Assembly (NCBI GenBank): GCA_914767715.1
Contig: OU612070.1
Coordinates: 22,370,025-22,434,024, forward strand
DNA from: Membranipora membranacea
Lineage: Eukaryota > Bryozoa > Gymnolaemata > Cheilostomatida > Membraniporidae
Direction of reading: 5' to 3'
DNA length: 64,000 nt
The stretch's first letter is position 1. Each line of letters starts with the position of its first letter. Of this stretch, positions 1 to 10,509 are shown piece by piece. The translations under genes were made by a program, and so were the position numbers. The notes under the pieces were generated by a model. It saw only the letters and a list, made by a program, of their open reading frames with translations, ran no database searches and was not told where the DNA came from.

Positions 1-28
1 ATATTAGCTCCCTGAGACGATGCGTATT

Positions 29-68
29 CTATCGAGGTGTTTTGCCAGAAATTGATAAAAATCGATAG
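29..68. other. 7-bp inverted repeat in each monomer
   Basis: CTATCGA (29-35) is the exact reverse complement of TCGATAG (62-68), with a 26-base spacer. The pair is present in most A monomers. The right arm is almost invariant across the window. In B and some A monomers the left arm is broken at positions 32-35 (tatggagg, tatagagg, tattgagg, tagcgagg, tatcgtgg). It could form a small hairpin or cruciform. Since one arm varies freely, the right arm may be conserved for another reason. Confidence 0.75.
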
Positions 69-84
69 GTACGGTCCTGGGGAA

Positions 85-100
85 ATTGGCCAATAATTGG
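85..100. other. Palindrome ATTGGCCAAT and CCAAT-A-ATTGG
   Basis: In A monomers, positions 85-94 form a perfect 10-bp palindrome. Positions 90-100 form a second dyad, CCAAT and ATTGG around a single A. In B monomers the g-to-a change at position 88 destroys the first palindrome but keeps the second. This loss is one of the diagnostic A/B differences. Some B forms (ataagcc, aatttgtcgg, ccaacaatt) change the second dyad as well. Confidence 0.75.
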
Positions 101-116
101 GCAGAATTCCTTACTC

Positions 117-135
117 GCTTAGAAACGCTTGAAAC
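117..135 (+). repeat. Short internal direct repeat in each monomer
   Basis: GCTTAGAAAC (117-126) is followed directly by GCTTGAAAC (127-135), an imperfect tandem repeat of about 10 bp. It lies in the best conserved part of the monomer. It might be a trace of an older short repeat or a protein contact site; the sequence alone does not decide. Confidence 0.6.
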
Positions 136-172
136 TCTGTTTTGACGTTCGCAATGACGTTTCTATATCTCA

Positions 173-179
173 TATAAAA
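173..179 (+). promoter_or_regulatory. TATAAAA motif at each monomer junction
   Basis: Nearly all monomers have TATAAAA across the junction into the next monomer, matching the core-promoter TATA consensus on the plus strand. In AT-rich satellite such a match can arise by chance, and no transcript or initiator is evident. It is recorded as a motif only; the A-run monomers (about 37,750) and the catatgaaat monomers lack it. Confidence 0.2.
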
Positions 180-600
180 TATTAGCTTCCCGAGACGATG
201 CGTATTCTATCGAGGTGTTTTGCCAGAAATTGACAAAAATCGATAGGTACGGTCCTGGGGAAATTGGCCAATAATTGGGCAGAATTCCTTACTCGCTTAG
301 AAACGCTTGAAACTCTGTTTTGACGTTCGCAATGACGTTCCTATATCTCATATAAAATATTAGCTTCCTGAGACGATGCGTATTCTATCGAGGTGTTTTG
401 CCAGAAATTGACAAAAATCGATAGGTACGGTCCTGGGGAAATTGGCCAATAATTGGGCAGAATTCCTTACTCGCTTAGAAACGCTTGAAACTCTGTTTTG
501 ACGTTCGCAATGACGTCCCTTTATCTCATATAAAATATTAGCTCCCTGAGACGATGCGTATTCTATCGAGGTGTTTTGCCAGAAATTGACAAAAATCGAT

Positions 601-2205
601 AGGTACGGCGGTCCTGGGGGATTTGGTTAATAATTGGGCAGAATTCCTTACTCGCTTAGAAACGCTTGAAACTCTGTTTTGACGTTCGCAATGACGTCCC
701 TATATCTCATATAAAATATTAGCTCCCTGAGACGATGCGTATTCTATCGAGGTGTTTTGCCAGAAATTGACAAAAATCGATAGGTACGGTCCTGGGGAAA
801 TTGGCCAATAATTGGGCAGAATTCCTTACTCGCTTAGAAACGCTTGAAACTCTGTTTTGACATTCGCAATGACGTTCCTATATCTCATATATAATATTAG
901 CTCCCTGAGACGATGCGTATTCTATCGAGGTGTTTTGCCAGAAATTGATAAAAATCGATAGGTACGGTCCTGGGGAAATTGGCCAATAATTGGGCAGAAT
1001 TCCTTACTCGCTTAGAAACGCTTGAAACTCTGTTTTGACGTTCGCAATGACGTTTCTATATCTCATATAAAATATTAACTTCCCGAGACGATGCGTATTC
1101 TATCGAGGTGTTTTGCCAGAAATTGACAAAAATCGATAGGTACGGTCCTGGGGAAATTGGCCAATAATTGGGCAGAATTCCTTACTCGCTTAGAAGCGCT
1201 TGAAACTCTGTTTTGACGTTCGCAATGACGTCCCTATATCTCATATAAAATATTAGCTCCCTGAGACGATGCGTATTCTATCGAGGTGTTTTGCCAGAAA
1301 TTGACAAAAATCGATAGGTACGGTCCTGGGGAAATTGGCCAATAATTGGGCAGAATTCCTTACTCGCTTAGAAACGCTTGAAACTCTGTTTTGACATTCG
1401 CAATGACGTTCCTATATCTCATATAAAATATTAGCTCCCTGAGACGATGCGTATTCTATCGAGGTGTTTTGCCAGAAATTGATAAAAATCGATAGGTACG
1501 GTCCTGGGGAAATTGGCCAATAATTGGGCAGAATTCCTTACTCGCTTAGAAACGCTTGAAACTCTGTTTTGACGTTCGCAATGACGTTTCTATATCTCAT
1601 ATAAAATATTAGCTCCCCGAGACGATGCGTATTCTATCGAGGTGTTTTGCCAGAAATTGACAAAAATCGATAGGTACGGTCCTGGGGAAATTGGCCAATA
1701 ATTGGGCAGAATTCCTTACTCGCTTAGAAGCGCTTGAAACTCTGTTTTGACGTTCGCAATGACGTTCCTATATCTCATATAAAATATTAGCTCCCTGAGA
1801 CGATGCGTATTCTATCGAGGTGTTTTGCCAGAAATTGACAAAAATCGATAGGTACGGTCCTGGGGAAATTGGCCAATAATTGGGCAGAATTCCTTACTCG
1901 CTTAGAAACGCTTGAAACTCTGTTTTGACGTTCGCAATGACGTTCCTATATCTCATATAAAATATTAGCTTCCTGAGACGATGCGTATTCTATCGAGGTG
2001 TTTTGCCAGAAATTGACAAAAATCGATAGGTACGGTCCTGGGGAAATTGGCCAATAATTGGGCAGAATTCCTTACTCGCTTAGAAACGCTTGAAACTCTG
2101 TTTTGACGTTTGCAATAACGTCCCTTTATCTCATATAAAATATTAGCTCCCTGAGACGATGCGTATTCTATCGAGGTGTTTTGCCAGAAATTGACAAAAA
2201 TCGAT
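601..2205 (+). repeat. HOR unit, 9 monomers, first copy
   Basis: The unit is measured between successive 'aggtacggcggtcc' markers, a 3-bp cgg insertion at monomer position ~73. It is 1,605 bp, 9 x 178 + 3. Monomers inside carry ordered private marks: gacattcgc, catatataat (about 887), gataaaa, attaacttccc, agaagcg, then agcttcctg with gtttgcaataacg just before the next marker. The same order returns at 5,953-7,557. Confidence 0.85.
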
Positions 2206-3454
2206 AGGTACGGCGGTCCTGGGGGATTTGGTTAATAATTGGGCGGAATTCCTTACTCGTTTAGAAACGCTTGAAACTCTGTTTTGACGTTCGCAATGAC
2301 GTCCCTTTATCTCATATAAAATATTAGCTCCCTGAGACGATGCGTATTCTATCGAGGTGTTTTGCCAGAAATTAACAAAAATCGATAGGTACGGTCCTGG
2401 GGAAATTGGCCAATAATTGGGCAGAATTCCTTACTCGCTTAGAAACGCTTGAAACTCTGTTTTGACGTTCGCAATGACGTTCCTATATCTCATATAAAAT
2501 ATTAGCTCCCTGAGACGATGCGTATTCTATCGAGGTGTTTTGCTAGAAATTGATAAAAATCGATAGGTACGGTCCTGGGGAAATTGGCCAATAATTGGGC
2601 AGAATTCCTTACTCGCTTAGAAACGCTTGAAACTCTGTTTTGACGTTCGCAATGACGTTTCTATATCTCATATAAAATATTAGCTTCCTGAGACGATGCG
2701 TATTCTATCGAGGTGTTTTGCCAGAAATTGACAAAAATCGATAGGTACGGTCCTGGGGAAATTGGCCAATAATTGGGCAGAATTCCTTACTCGCTTAGAA
2801 ACGCTTGAAACTCTGTTTTGACGTTCGCAATGACGTTCCTATATCTCATATAAAATATTAGCTCCCTGAGACGATGCGTATTCTATCGAGGTGTTTTGCC
2901 AGAAATTGACAAAAATCAATAGGTACGGTCCTGGGGAAATTGGCCAATAATTGGGCAGAATTCCTTACTCGCTTAGAAACGCTTGAAACTCTGTTTTGAC
3001 GTTCGCAATGACGTCCCTATATCTCATATTAAATATTAGCTCCCTGAGACGATGCGTATTCTATCGAGGTGTTTTGCCAGAAATTGACAAAAATCGATAG
3101 GTACGGTCCTGGGGAAATTGGCCAATAATTGGGCAGAATTCCTTACTCGCTTAGAAACGCTTGAAACTCTGTTTTGACGTTCGCAATGACGTTCCTATAT
3201 CTCATATAAAATATTAGCTTCCTGAGACGATGCGTATTCTATCGAGGTGTTTTGCCAGAAATTGACAAAAATCGATAGGTACGGTCCTGGGGAAATTGGC
3301 CAATAATTGGGCAGAATTCCTTACTCGCTTAGAAACGCTTGAAACTCTGTTTTGACGTTCGCAATGACGTCCCTTTATCTCATATAAAATATTAGCTCCC
3401 TGAGACGATGCGTATTCTATCGAGCTGTTTTGCCAGAAATTGACAAAAATCGAT
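2206..3454 (+). repeat. HOR unit, 7 monomers, first copy
   Basis: Marker-to-marker length is 1,249 bp (7 x 178 + 3). Private marks are cgtttagaaac just after the marker, attaacaaaa (2,371), tgctagaaattgata (2,541), aatcaatagg (about 2,915) and catattaaatatt (about 3,027). All recur 5,352 bp downstream at 7,558-8,806. Confidence 0.85.
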
Positions 3455-4347
3455 AGGTACGGCGGTCCTGGGGGATTTGGTTAATAATTGGGCAGAATTC
3501 CTTACTCGCTTAGAAACGCTTGAAACTCTGTTTTGACGTTCGCAATGACGTCCCTATATCTCATATAAAATATTAGCTCCCTGAGACGATGCGTATTCTA
3601 TCGAGGTGTTTTGCCAGAAATTGACAAAAATCGATAGGTACGGTCCTGGGGAAATTGGCCAATAATTGGGCAGAATTCCTTACTCGCTTAGAAACGCTTG
3701 AAACTCTGTTTTGACATTCGCAATGACGTTCCTATATCTCATATAAAATATTAGCTCCCTGAGACGATGCGTATTCTATCGAGGTGTTTTGCCAGAAATT
3801 GATAAAAATCGATAGGTACGGTCCTGGGGAAATTGGCCAATAATTGGGCAGAATTCCTTACTCGCTTAGAAACGCTTGAAACTCTGTTTTGACGTTCGCA
3901 ATGACGTTTCTATATCTCATATAAAATATTAGCTTCCCGAGACGATGCGTATTCTATCGAGGTGTTTTGCCAGAAATTGACAAAAATCGATAGGTACGGT
4001 CCTGGGGAAATTGGCCAATAATTGGGCAGAATTCCTTACTCGCTTAGAAACGCTTGAAACTCTGTTTTGACGTTCGCAATGACGTTCCTATATCTCATAT
4101 AAAATATTAGCTTCCTGAGACGATGCGTATTCTATCGAGGTGTTTTGCCAGAAATTGACAAAAATCGATAGGTACGGTCCTGGGGAAATTGGCCAATAAT
4201 TGGGCAGAATTCCTTACTCGCTTAGAAACGCTTGAAACTCTGTTTTGACGTTCGCAATGACGTCCCTTTATCTCATATAAAATATTAGCTCCCTGAGACG
4301 ATGCGTATTCTATCGAGGTGTTTTGCCAGAAATTGACAAAAATCGAT
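3455..4347 (+). repeat. HOR unit, 5 monomers
   Basis: Marker-to-marker length is 893 bp (5 x 178 + 3). This is the shortest interval between cgg markers. Its order of marks (gacattc, gataaaa with gtttc, agcttcccgag, agcttcctgag) resembles the 9-monomer unit with monomers removed, as expected from unequal crossing-over within the HOR. Confidence 0.8.
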
Positions 4348-5952
4348 AGGTACGGCGGTCCTGGGGGATTTGGTTAATAATTGGGCAGAATTCTTTACTC
4401 GCTTAGAAACGCTTGAAACTCTGTTTTGACGTTCGCAATGACGTCCCTATATCTCATATAAAATATTAGCTCCCTGAGACGATGCGTATTCTATCGAGGT
4501 GTTTTGCCAGAAATTGACAAAAATCGATAGGTACGGTCCTGGGGAAATTGGCCAATAATTGGGCAGAATTCCTTACTCGCTTAGAAACGCTTGAAACTCT
4601 GTTTTGACATTCGCAATGACGTTCCTATATCTCATATATAATATTAGCTCCCTGAGACGATGCGTATTCTATCGAGGTGTTTTGCCAGAAATTGATAAAA
4701 ATCGATAGGTACGGTCCTGGGGAAATTGGCCAATAATTGGGCAGAATTCCTTACTCGCTTAGAAACGCTTGAAACTCTGTTTTGACGTTCGCAATGACGT
4801 TTCTATATCTCATATAAAATATTAACTTCCCGAGACGATGCGTATTCTATCGAGGTGTTTTGCCAGAAATTGACAAAAATCGATAGGTACGGTCCTGGGG
4901 AAATTGGCCAATAATTGGGCAGAATTCCTTACTCGCTTAGAAGCGCTTGAAACTCTGTTTTGACGTTCGCAATGACGTTTCTATATCTCATATAAAATAT
5001 TAGCTCCCTGAGACGATGCGTATTCTATCGAGGTGTTTTGCCAGAAATTGACAAAAATCGATAGGTACGGTCCTGGGGAAATTGGCCAATAATTGGGCAG
5101 AATTCCTTACTCGCTTAGAAACGCTTGAAACTCTGTTTTGACGTTCGCAATGACGTTCCTATATCTCATATAAAATATTAGCTTCCTGAGACGATGCGTA
5201 TTCTATCGAGGTGTTTTGCTAGAAATTGATAAAAATCGATAGGTACGGTCCTGGGGAAATTGGCCAATAATTGGGCAGAATTCCTTACTCGCTTAGAAAC
5301 GCTTGAAACTCTGTTTTGACGTTCGCAATGACGTTCCTATATCTCATATAAAATATTAGCTTCCTGAGACGATGCGTATTCTATCGAGGTGTTTTGCCAG
5401 AAATTGATAAAAATCGATAGGTACGGTCCTGGGGAAATTGGCCAATAATTGGGCAGAATTCCTTACTCGCTTAGAAACGCTTGAAACTCTGTTTTGACGT
5501 TCGCAATGACGTTTCTATATCTCATATAAAATATTAGCTTCCCGAGACGATGCGTATTCTATCGAGGTGTTTTGCCAGAAATTGACAAAAATCGATAGGT
5601 ACGGTCCTGGGGAAATTGGCCAATAATTGGGCAGAATTCCTTACTCGCTTAGAAACGCTTGAAACTCTGTTTTGACGTTCGCAATGACGTTCCTATATCT
5701 CATATAAAATATTAGCTTCCTGAGACGATGCGTATTCTATCGAGGTGTTTTGCCAGAAATTGACAAAAATCGATAGGTACGGTCCTGGGGAAATTGGCCA
5801 ATAATTGGGCAGAATTCCTTACTCGCTTAGAAACGCTTGAAACTCTGTTTTGACGTTCGCAATGACGTCCCTTTATCTCATATAAAATATTAGCTCCCTG
5901 AGACGATGCGTATTCTATCGAGGTGTTTTGCCAGAAATTGACAAAAATCGAT
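4348..5952 (+). repeat. HOR unit, 9 monomers, mosaic copy
   Basis: The length, 1,605 bp, equals that of the units at 601 and 5,953. The first four monomers follow the same order (gacattc, catatataat at about 4,635, gataaaa, attaacttccc with agaagcg). The later monomers differ: they carry agcttcctg with tgctagaaattgata (about 5,217), which elsewhere belongs to the 7-monomer unit. This looks like a recombinant of two unit types. Confidence 0.75.
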
Positions 5953-7557
5953 AGGTACGGCGGTCCTTGGGGAATTGGTTAATAATTGGGCAGAATTCCT
6001 TACTCGCTTAGAAACGATTGAAACTCTGTTTTGACGTTCGCAATGACGTCCCTATATCTCATATAAAATATTAGCTCCCTGAGACGATGCGTATTCTATC
6101 GAGGTGTTTTGCCAGAAATTGACAAAAATCGATAGGTACGGTCCTGGGGAAATTGGCCAATAATTGGGCAGAATTCCTTACTCGCTTAGAAACGCTTGAA
6201 ACTCTGTTTTGACATTCGCAATGACGTTCCTATATCTCATATATAATATTAGCTCCCTGAGACGATGCGTATTCTATCGAGGTGTTTTGCCAGAAATTGA
6301 TAAAAATCGATAGGTACGGTCCTGGGGAAATTGGCCAATAATTGGGCAGAATTCCTTACTCGCTTAGAAACGCTTGAAACTCTGTTTTGACGTTCGCAAT
6401 GACGTTTCTATATCTCATATAAAATATTAACTTCCCGAGACGATGCGTATTCTATCGAGGTGTTTTGCCAGAAATTGACAAAAATCGATAGGTACGGTCC
6501 TGGGGAAATTGGCCAATAATTGGGCAGAATTCCTTACTCGCTTAGAAGCGCTTGAAACTCTGTTTTGACGTTCGCAATGACGTCCCTATATCTCATATAA
6601 AATATTAGCTCCCTGAGACGATGCGTATTCTATCGAGGTGTTTTGCCAGAAATTGACAAAAATCGATAGGTACGGTCCTGGGGAAATTGGCCAATAATTG
6701 GGCAGAATTCCTTACTCGCTTAGAAACGCTTGAAACTCTGTTTTGACATTCGCAATGACGTTCCTATATCTCATATAAAATATTAGCTCCCTGAGACGAT
6801 GCGTATTCTATCGAGGTGTTTTGCCAGAAATTGATAAAAATCGATAGGTACGGTCCTGGGGAAATTGGCCAATAATTGGGCAGAATTCCTTACTCGCTTA
6901 GAAACGCTTGAAACTCTGTTTTGACGTTCGCAATGACGTTTCTATATCTCATATAAAATATTAGCTTCCCGAGACGATGCGTATTCTATCGAGGTGTTTT
7001 GCCAGAAATTGACAAAAATCGATAGGTACGGTCCTGGGGAAATTGGCCAATAATTGGGCAGAATTCCTTACTCGCTTAGAAGCGCTTGAAACTCTGTTTT
7101 GACGTTCGCAATGACGTTCCTATATCTCATATAAAATATTAGCTCCCTGAGACGATGCGTATTCTATCGAGGTGTTTTGCCAGAAATTGACAAAAATCGA
7201 TAGGTACGGTCCTGGGGAAATTGGCCAATAATTGGGCAGAATTCCTTACTCGCTTAGAAACGCTTGAAACTCTGTTTTGACGTTCGCAATGACGTTCCTA
7301 TATCTCATATAAAATATTAGCTTCCTGAGACGATGCGTATTCTATCGAGGTGTTTTGCCAGAAATTGACAAAAATCGATAGGTACGGTCCTGGGGAAATT
7401 GGCCAATAATTGGGCAGAATTCCTTACTCGCTTAGAAACGCTTGAAACTCTGTTTTGACGTTTGCAATAACGTCCCTTTATCTCATATAAAATATTAGCT
7501 CCCTGAGACGATGCGTATTCTATCGAGGTGTTTTGCCAGAAATTGACAAAAATCGAT
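5953..7557 (+). repeat. HOR unit, 9 monomers, second copy
   Basis: This repeats the 601-2,205 unit at +5,352 bp, including catatataat (about 6,241), attaacttccc, two agaagcg monomers and gtttgcaataacg (7,460). The marker monomer itself has private changes (tccttggggaattgg, gaaacgattg). Confidence 0.85.
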
Positions 7558-8806
7558 AGGTACGGCGGTCCTGGGGGATTTGGTTAATAATTGGGCGGAA
7601 TTCCTTACTCGTTTAGAAACGCTTGAAACTCTGTTTTGACGTTCGCAATGACGTCCCTTTATCTCATATAAAATATTAGCTCCCTGAGACGATGCGTATT
7701 CTATCGAGGTGTTTTGCCAGAAATTAACAAAAATCGATAGGTACGGTCCTGGGGAAATTGGCCAATAATTGGGCAGAATTCCTTACTCGCTTAGAAACGC
7801 TTGAAACTCTGTTTTGACGTTCGCAATGACGTTCCTATATCTCATATAAAATATTAGCTCCCTGAGACGATGCGTATTCTATCGAGGTGTTTTGCTAGAA
7901 ATTGATAAAAATCGATAGGTACGGTCCTGGGGAAATTGGCCAATAATTGGGCAGAATTCCTTACTCGCTTAGAAACGCTTGAAACTCTGTTTTGACGTTC
8001 GCAATGACGTTTCTATATCTCATATAAAATATTAGCTTCCCGAGACGATGCGTATTCTATCGAGGTGTTTTGCCAGAAATTGACAAAAATCGATAGGTAC
8101 GGTCCTGGGGAAATTGGCCAATAATTGGGCAGAATTCCTTACTCGCTTAGAAACGCTTGAAACTCTGTTTTGACGTTCGCAATGACGTTCCTATATCTCA
8201 TATAAAATATTAGCTCCCTGAGACGATGCGTATTCTATCGAGGTGTTTTGCCAGAAATTGACAAAAATCAATAGGTACGGTCCTGGGGAAATTGGCCAAT
8301 AATTGGGCAGAATTCCTTACTCGCTTAGAAACGCTTGAAACTCTGTTTTGACGTTCGCAATGACGTCCCTATATCTCATATTAAATATTAGCTCCCTGAG
8401 ACGATGCGTATTCTATCGAGGTGTTTTGCCAGAAATTGACAAAAATCGATAGGTACGGTCCTGGGGAAATTGGCCAATAATTGGGCAGAATTCCTTACTC
8501 GCTTAGAAACGCTTGAAACTCTGTTTTGACGTTCGCAATGACGTTCCTATATCTCATATAAAATATTAGCTTCCTGAGACGATGCGTATTCTATCGAGGT
8601 GTTTTGCCAGAAATTGACAAAAATCGATAGGTACGGTCCTGGGGAAATTGGCCAATAATTGGGCAGAATTCCTTACTCGCTTAGAAACGCTTGAAACTCT
8701 GTTTTGACGTTCGCAATGACGTCCCTTTATCTCATATAAAATATTAGCTCCCTGAGACGATGCGTATTCTATCGAGGTGTTTTGCCAGAAATTGACAAAA
8801 ATCGAT
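7558..8806 (+). repeat. HOR unit, 7 monomers, second copy
   Basis: This repeats the 2,206-3,454 unit at +5,352 bp with attaacaaaa (7,723), tgctag (7,893), aatcaatagg and catattaaatatt in the same order. The following marker (8,807) reads cctggggggattgg with ggacag, a private variant. It is the last marker of this type in the HOR-ordered block. Confidence 0.85.
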
Positions 8807-9989
8807 AGGTACGGCGGTCCTGGGGGGATTGGTTAATAATTGGACAGAATTCCTTACTCGCTTAGAAACGCTTGAAACTCTGTTTTGACGTTCGCAATGA
8901 CGTCCCTATATCTCATATAAAATATTAGCTCCCTGAGACGATGCGTATTCTATCGAGGTGTTTTGCCAGAAATTGACAAAAATCGATAGGTACGGTCCTG
9001 GGGAAATTGGCCAATAATTGGGCAGAATTCCTTACTCGCTTAGAAACGCTTGAAACTCTGTTTTGACATTCGCAATGACGTTCCTATATCTCATATAAAA
9101 TATTAGCTCCCTGAGACGATGCGTATTCTATCGAGGTGTTTTGCCAGAAATTGATAAAAATCGATAGGTACGGTCCTGGGGAAATTGGCCAATAATTGGG
9201 CAGAATTCCTTACTCGCTTAGAAACGCTTGAAACTCTGTTTTGACGTTCGCAATGACGTTTCTATATCTCATATAAAATATTAGCTTCCCGAGACGATGC
9301 GTATTCTATCGAGGTGTTTTGCCAGAAATTGACAAAAATCGATAGGTACGGTCCTGGGGAAATTGGCCAATAATTGGGCAGAATTCCTTACTCGCTTAGA
9401 AGCGCTTGAAACTCTGTTTTGACGTTCGCAATGACGTTTCTATATCTCATATAAAATATTAGCTCCCTGAGACGATGCGTATTCTATCGAGGTGTTTTGC
9501 CAGAAATTGACAAAAATCGATAGGTACGGTCCTGGGGAAATTGGCCAATAATTGGGCAGAATTCCTTACTCGCTTAGAAACGCTTGAAACTCTGTTTTGA
9601 CGTTCGCAATGACGTTCCTATATCTCATATAAAATATTAGCTTCCTGAGACGATGCGTATTCTATCGAGGTGTTTTGCCAGAAATTGACAAAAATCGATA
9701 GGTACGGTCCAGGGGAAATTGGCAAATAATTTGGCAGAATTCCTTACTCGCTTAGAAACGCTTGAAACTCTGTTTTGACGTTCGCAATGACGTTTCTATA
9801 TCTCATATAAAATATTAGCTTCCCGAGACGATGCGTATTCTATCGAGGTGTTTTGCCAGAAATTGACAAAAATCGATAGGTACGGTCCTGGGGAAATTGG
9901 CCAATATTTGGGCAGAATTCCTTACTCGCTTAGAAACGCTTGAAACTCTGTTTTGACGTTCGCAATGACGTTTCTATATCTCATATAAA

Positions 9990-10160
9990 ATATTAGCTCC
10001 CTGAGACGATGCGTATTCTATCGAGGTGTTTTGCCAGAAATTGACAAAAATCGATAGGTACGGTCCTGGGGAAATTGGCCAATAATTGGGCAGAATTCCT
10101 TACTCGCTTAGAGATGCTTGAAACTCTGTTTTGACGTTCGCAATGACGTCCCTTTATAAA
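9990..10160 (+). repeat. Shortened 171-bp monomer, first copy
   Basis: The monomer end reads gtccctttataaaatatt, lacking the 7 bases tctcata found in other monomers. The loss fits slippage between the tata motifs flanking it. A second monomer with the same loss lies at 10,339-10,509. Confidence 0.85.
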
Positions 10161-10338
10161 ATATTAGCTCCCTGAGACGATGCGTATTCTATCGAGGTGT
10201 TTTGCCAGAAATAGTCAAAAATCGATAGGTACGGTCCTGGGGAAATTGGCCAATAATTGGGCAGAATTCCTTACTCGCTTAGAAACGCTTGAAACTCTGT
10301 TTTGCCGTTCGCAATGACGTTCCTATATCTCATATAAA

Positions 10339-10509
10339 ATATTAGCTCCCTGAGACGATGCGTATTCTATCGAGGTGTTTTGCCAGAAATTGACAAAAAT
10401 CGATAGGTACGGTCCTGGGGAAATTGGCCAATAATTGGGCAGAATTCCTTACTCGCTTAGAAACGCTTGAAACTCTGTTTTGACGTTCGCAATGACGTCC
10501 CTTTATAAA
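10339..10509 (+). repeat. Shortened 171-bp monomer, second copy
   Basis: It has the same 7-bp deletion as the monomer at 9,990. Both are followed by a monomer with the private marks aaatagtcaaaa (10,211 and 10,560, 349 bp apart, i.e. 178 + 171) and ttttgccgttcg. The short end and its neighbour were therefore duplicated together. Confidence 0.85.

Larger units (their letters stand above)
1..178 (+). repeat. Reference monomer (subfamily A)
   Basis: This first full monomer serves as the numbering reference for the other entries. Left to right it holds an AT-rich start (1-6), agctccctgagacg (6-19), a 7-bp inverted-repeat arm (29-35), an A-rich stretch (57-61), the second arm (62-68), cggtcctgggg (72-82), a 10-bp palindrome (85-94), the EcoRI site (104-109), a short direct repeat (117-135), gacgttcgcaatgacg (144-159), and an AT-rich end containing TATAAAA (173-179, crossing into the next monomer). 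Its length is 3 x 59 + 1, so the reading frame shifts at every monomer boundary. That argues against the array coding for protein. Confidence 0.95.
1..4040 (+). repeat. Segmental duplication (5,352-bp offset), copy 1
   Basis: Bases 1 to about 4,040 match 5,353 to about 9,392 at a constant offset of 5,352 bp (30 x 178 + 12; the 12 comes from four cgg insertions). Marks checked by position include gtttgcaataacg, attaacaaaa, tgctag, gacattc and agcttcccgag. Copy 1 may begin left of the window. The match fades where copy 2 has agaagcg and copy 1 has agaaacg (about 4,041). Confidence 0.85.
5353..9392 (+). repeat. Segmental duplication (5,352-bp offset), copy 2
   Basis: This is the partner of bases 1-4,040. 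Differences from copy 1 are few and scattered, for example agcttcctg versus agctccctg in the first monomer, and ggtgtttt versus gctgtttt next to the 8,807 marker. The duplication therefore looks recent relative to the spread of monomer variants. Confidence 0.85.

Noticed and set aside
72-82. G-rich cggtcctgggg as a possible G-quadruplex
   Set aside because: There is only one run of four G per monomer, and the next lies 178 bp away, so a compact quadruplex is not expected.
144-162. Possible CENP-B box in the ttcgcaatgacg segment
   Set aside because: The required bases of the CENP-B box (TTCG, then A at the fixed distance, then CGGG) are not met on either strand; only TTCG matches.
1-178. Identity with a named 178-bp plant centromere satellite
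   Set aside because: Only the length agrees. The sequence does not resemble the Arabidopsis 178-bp repeat as I remember it, and I cannot verify any other match without a search.
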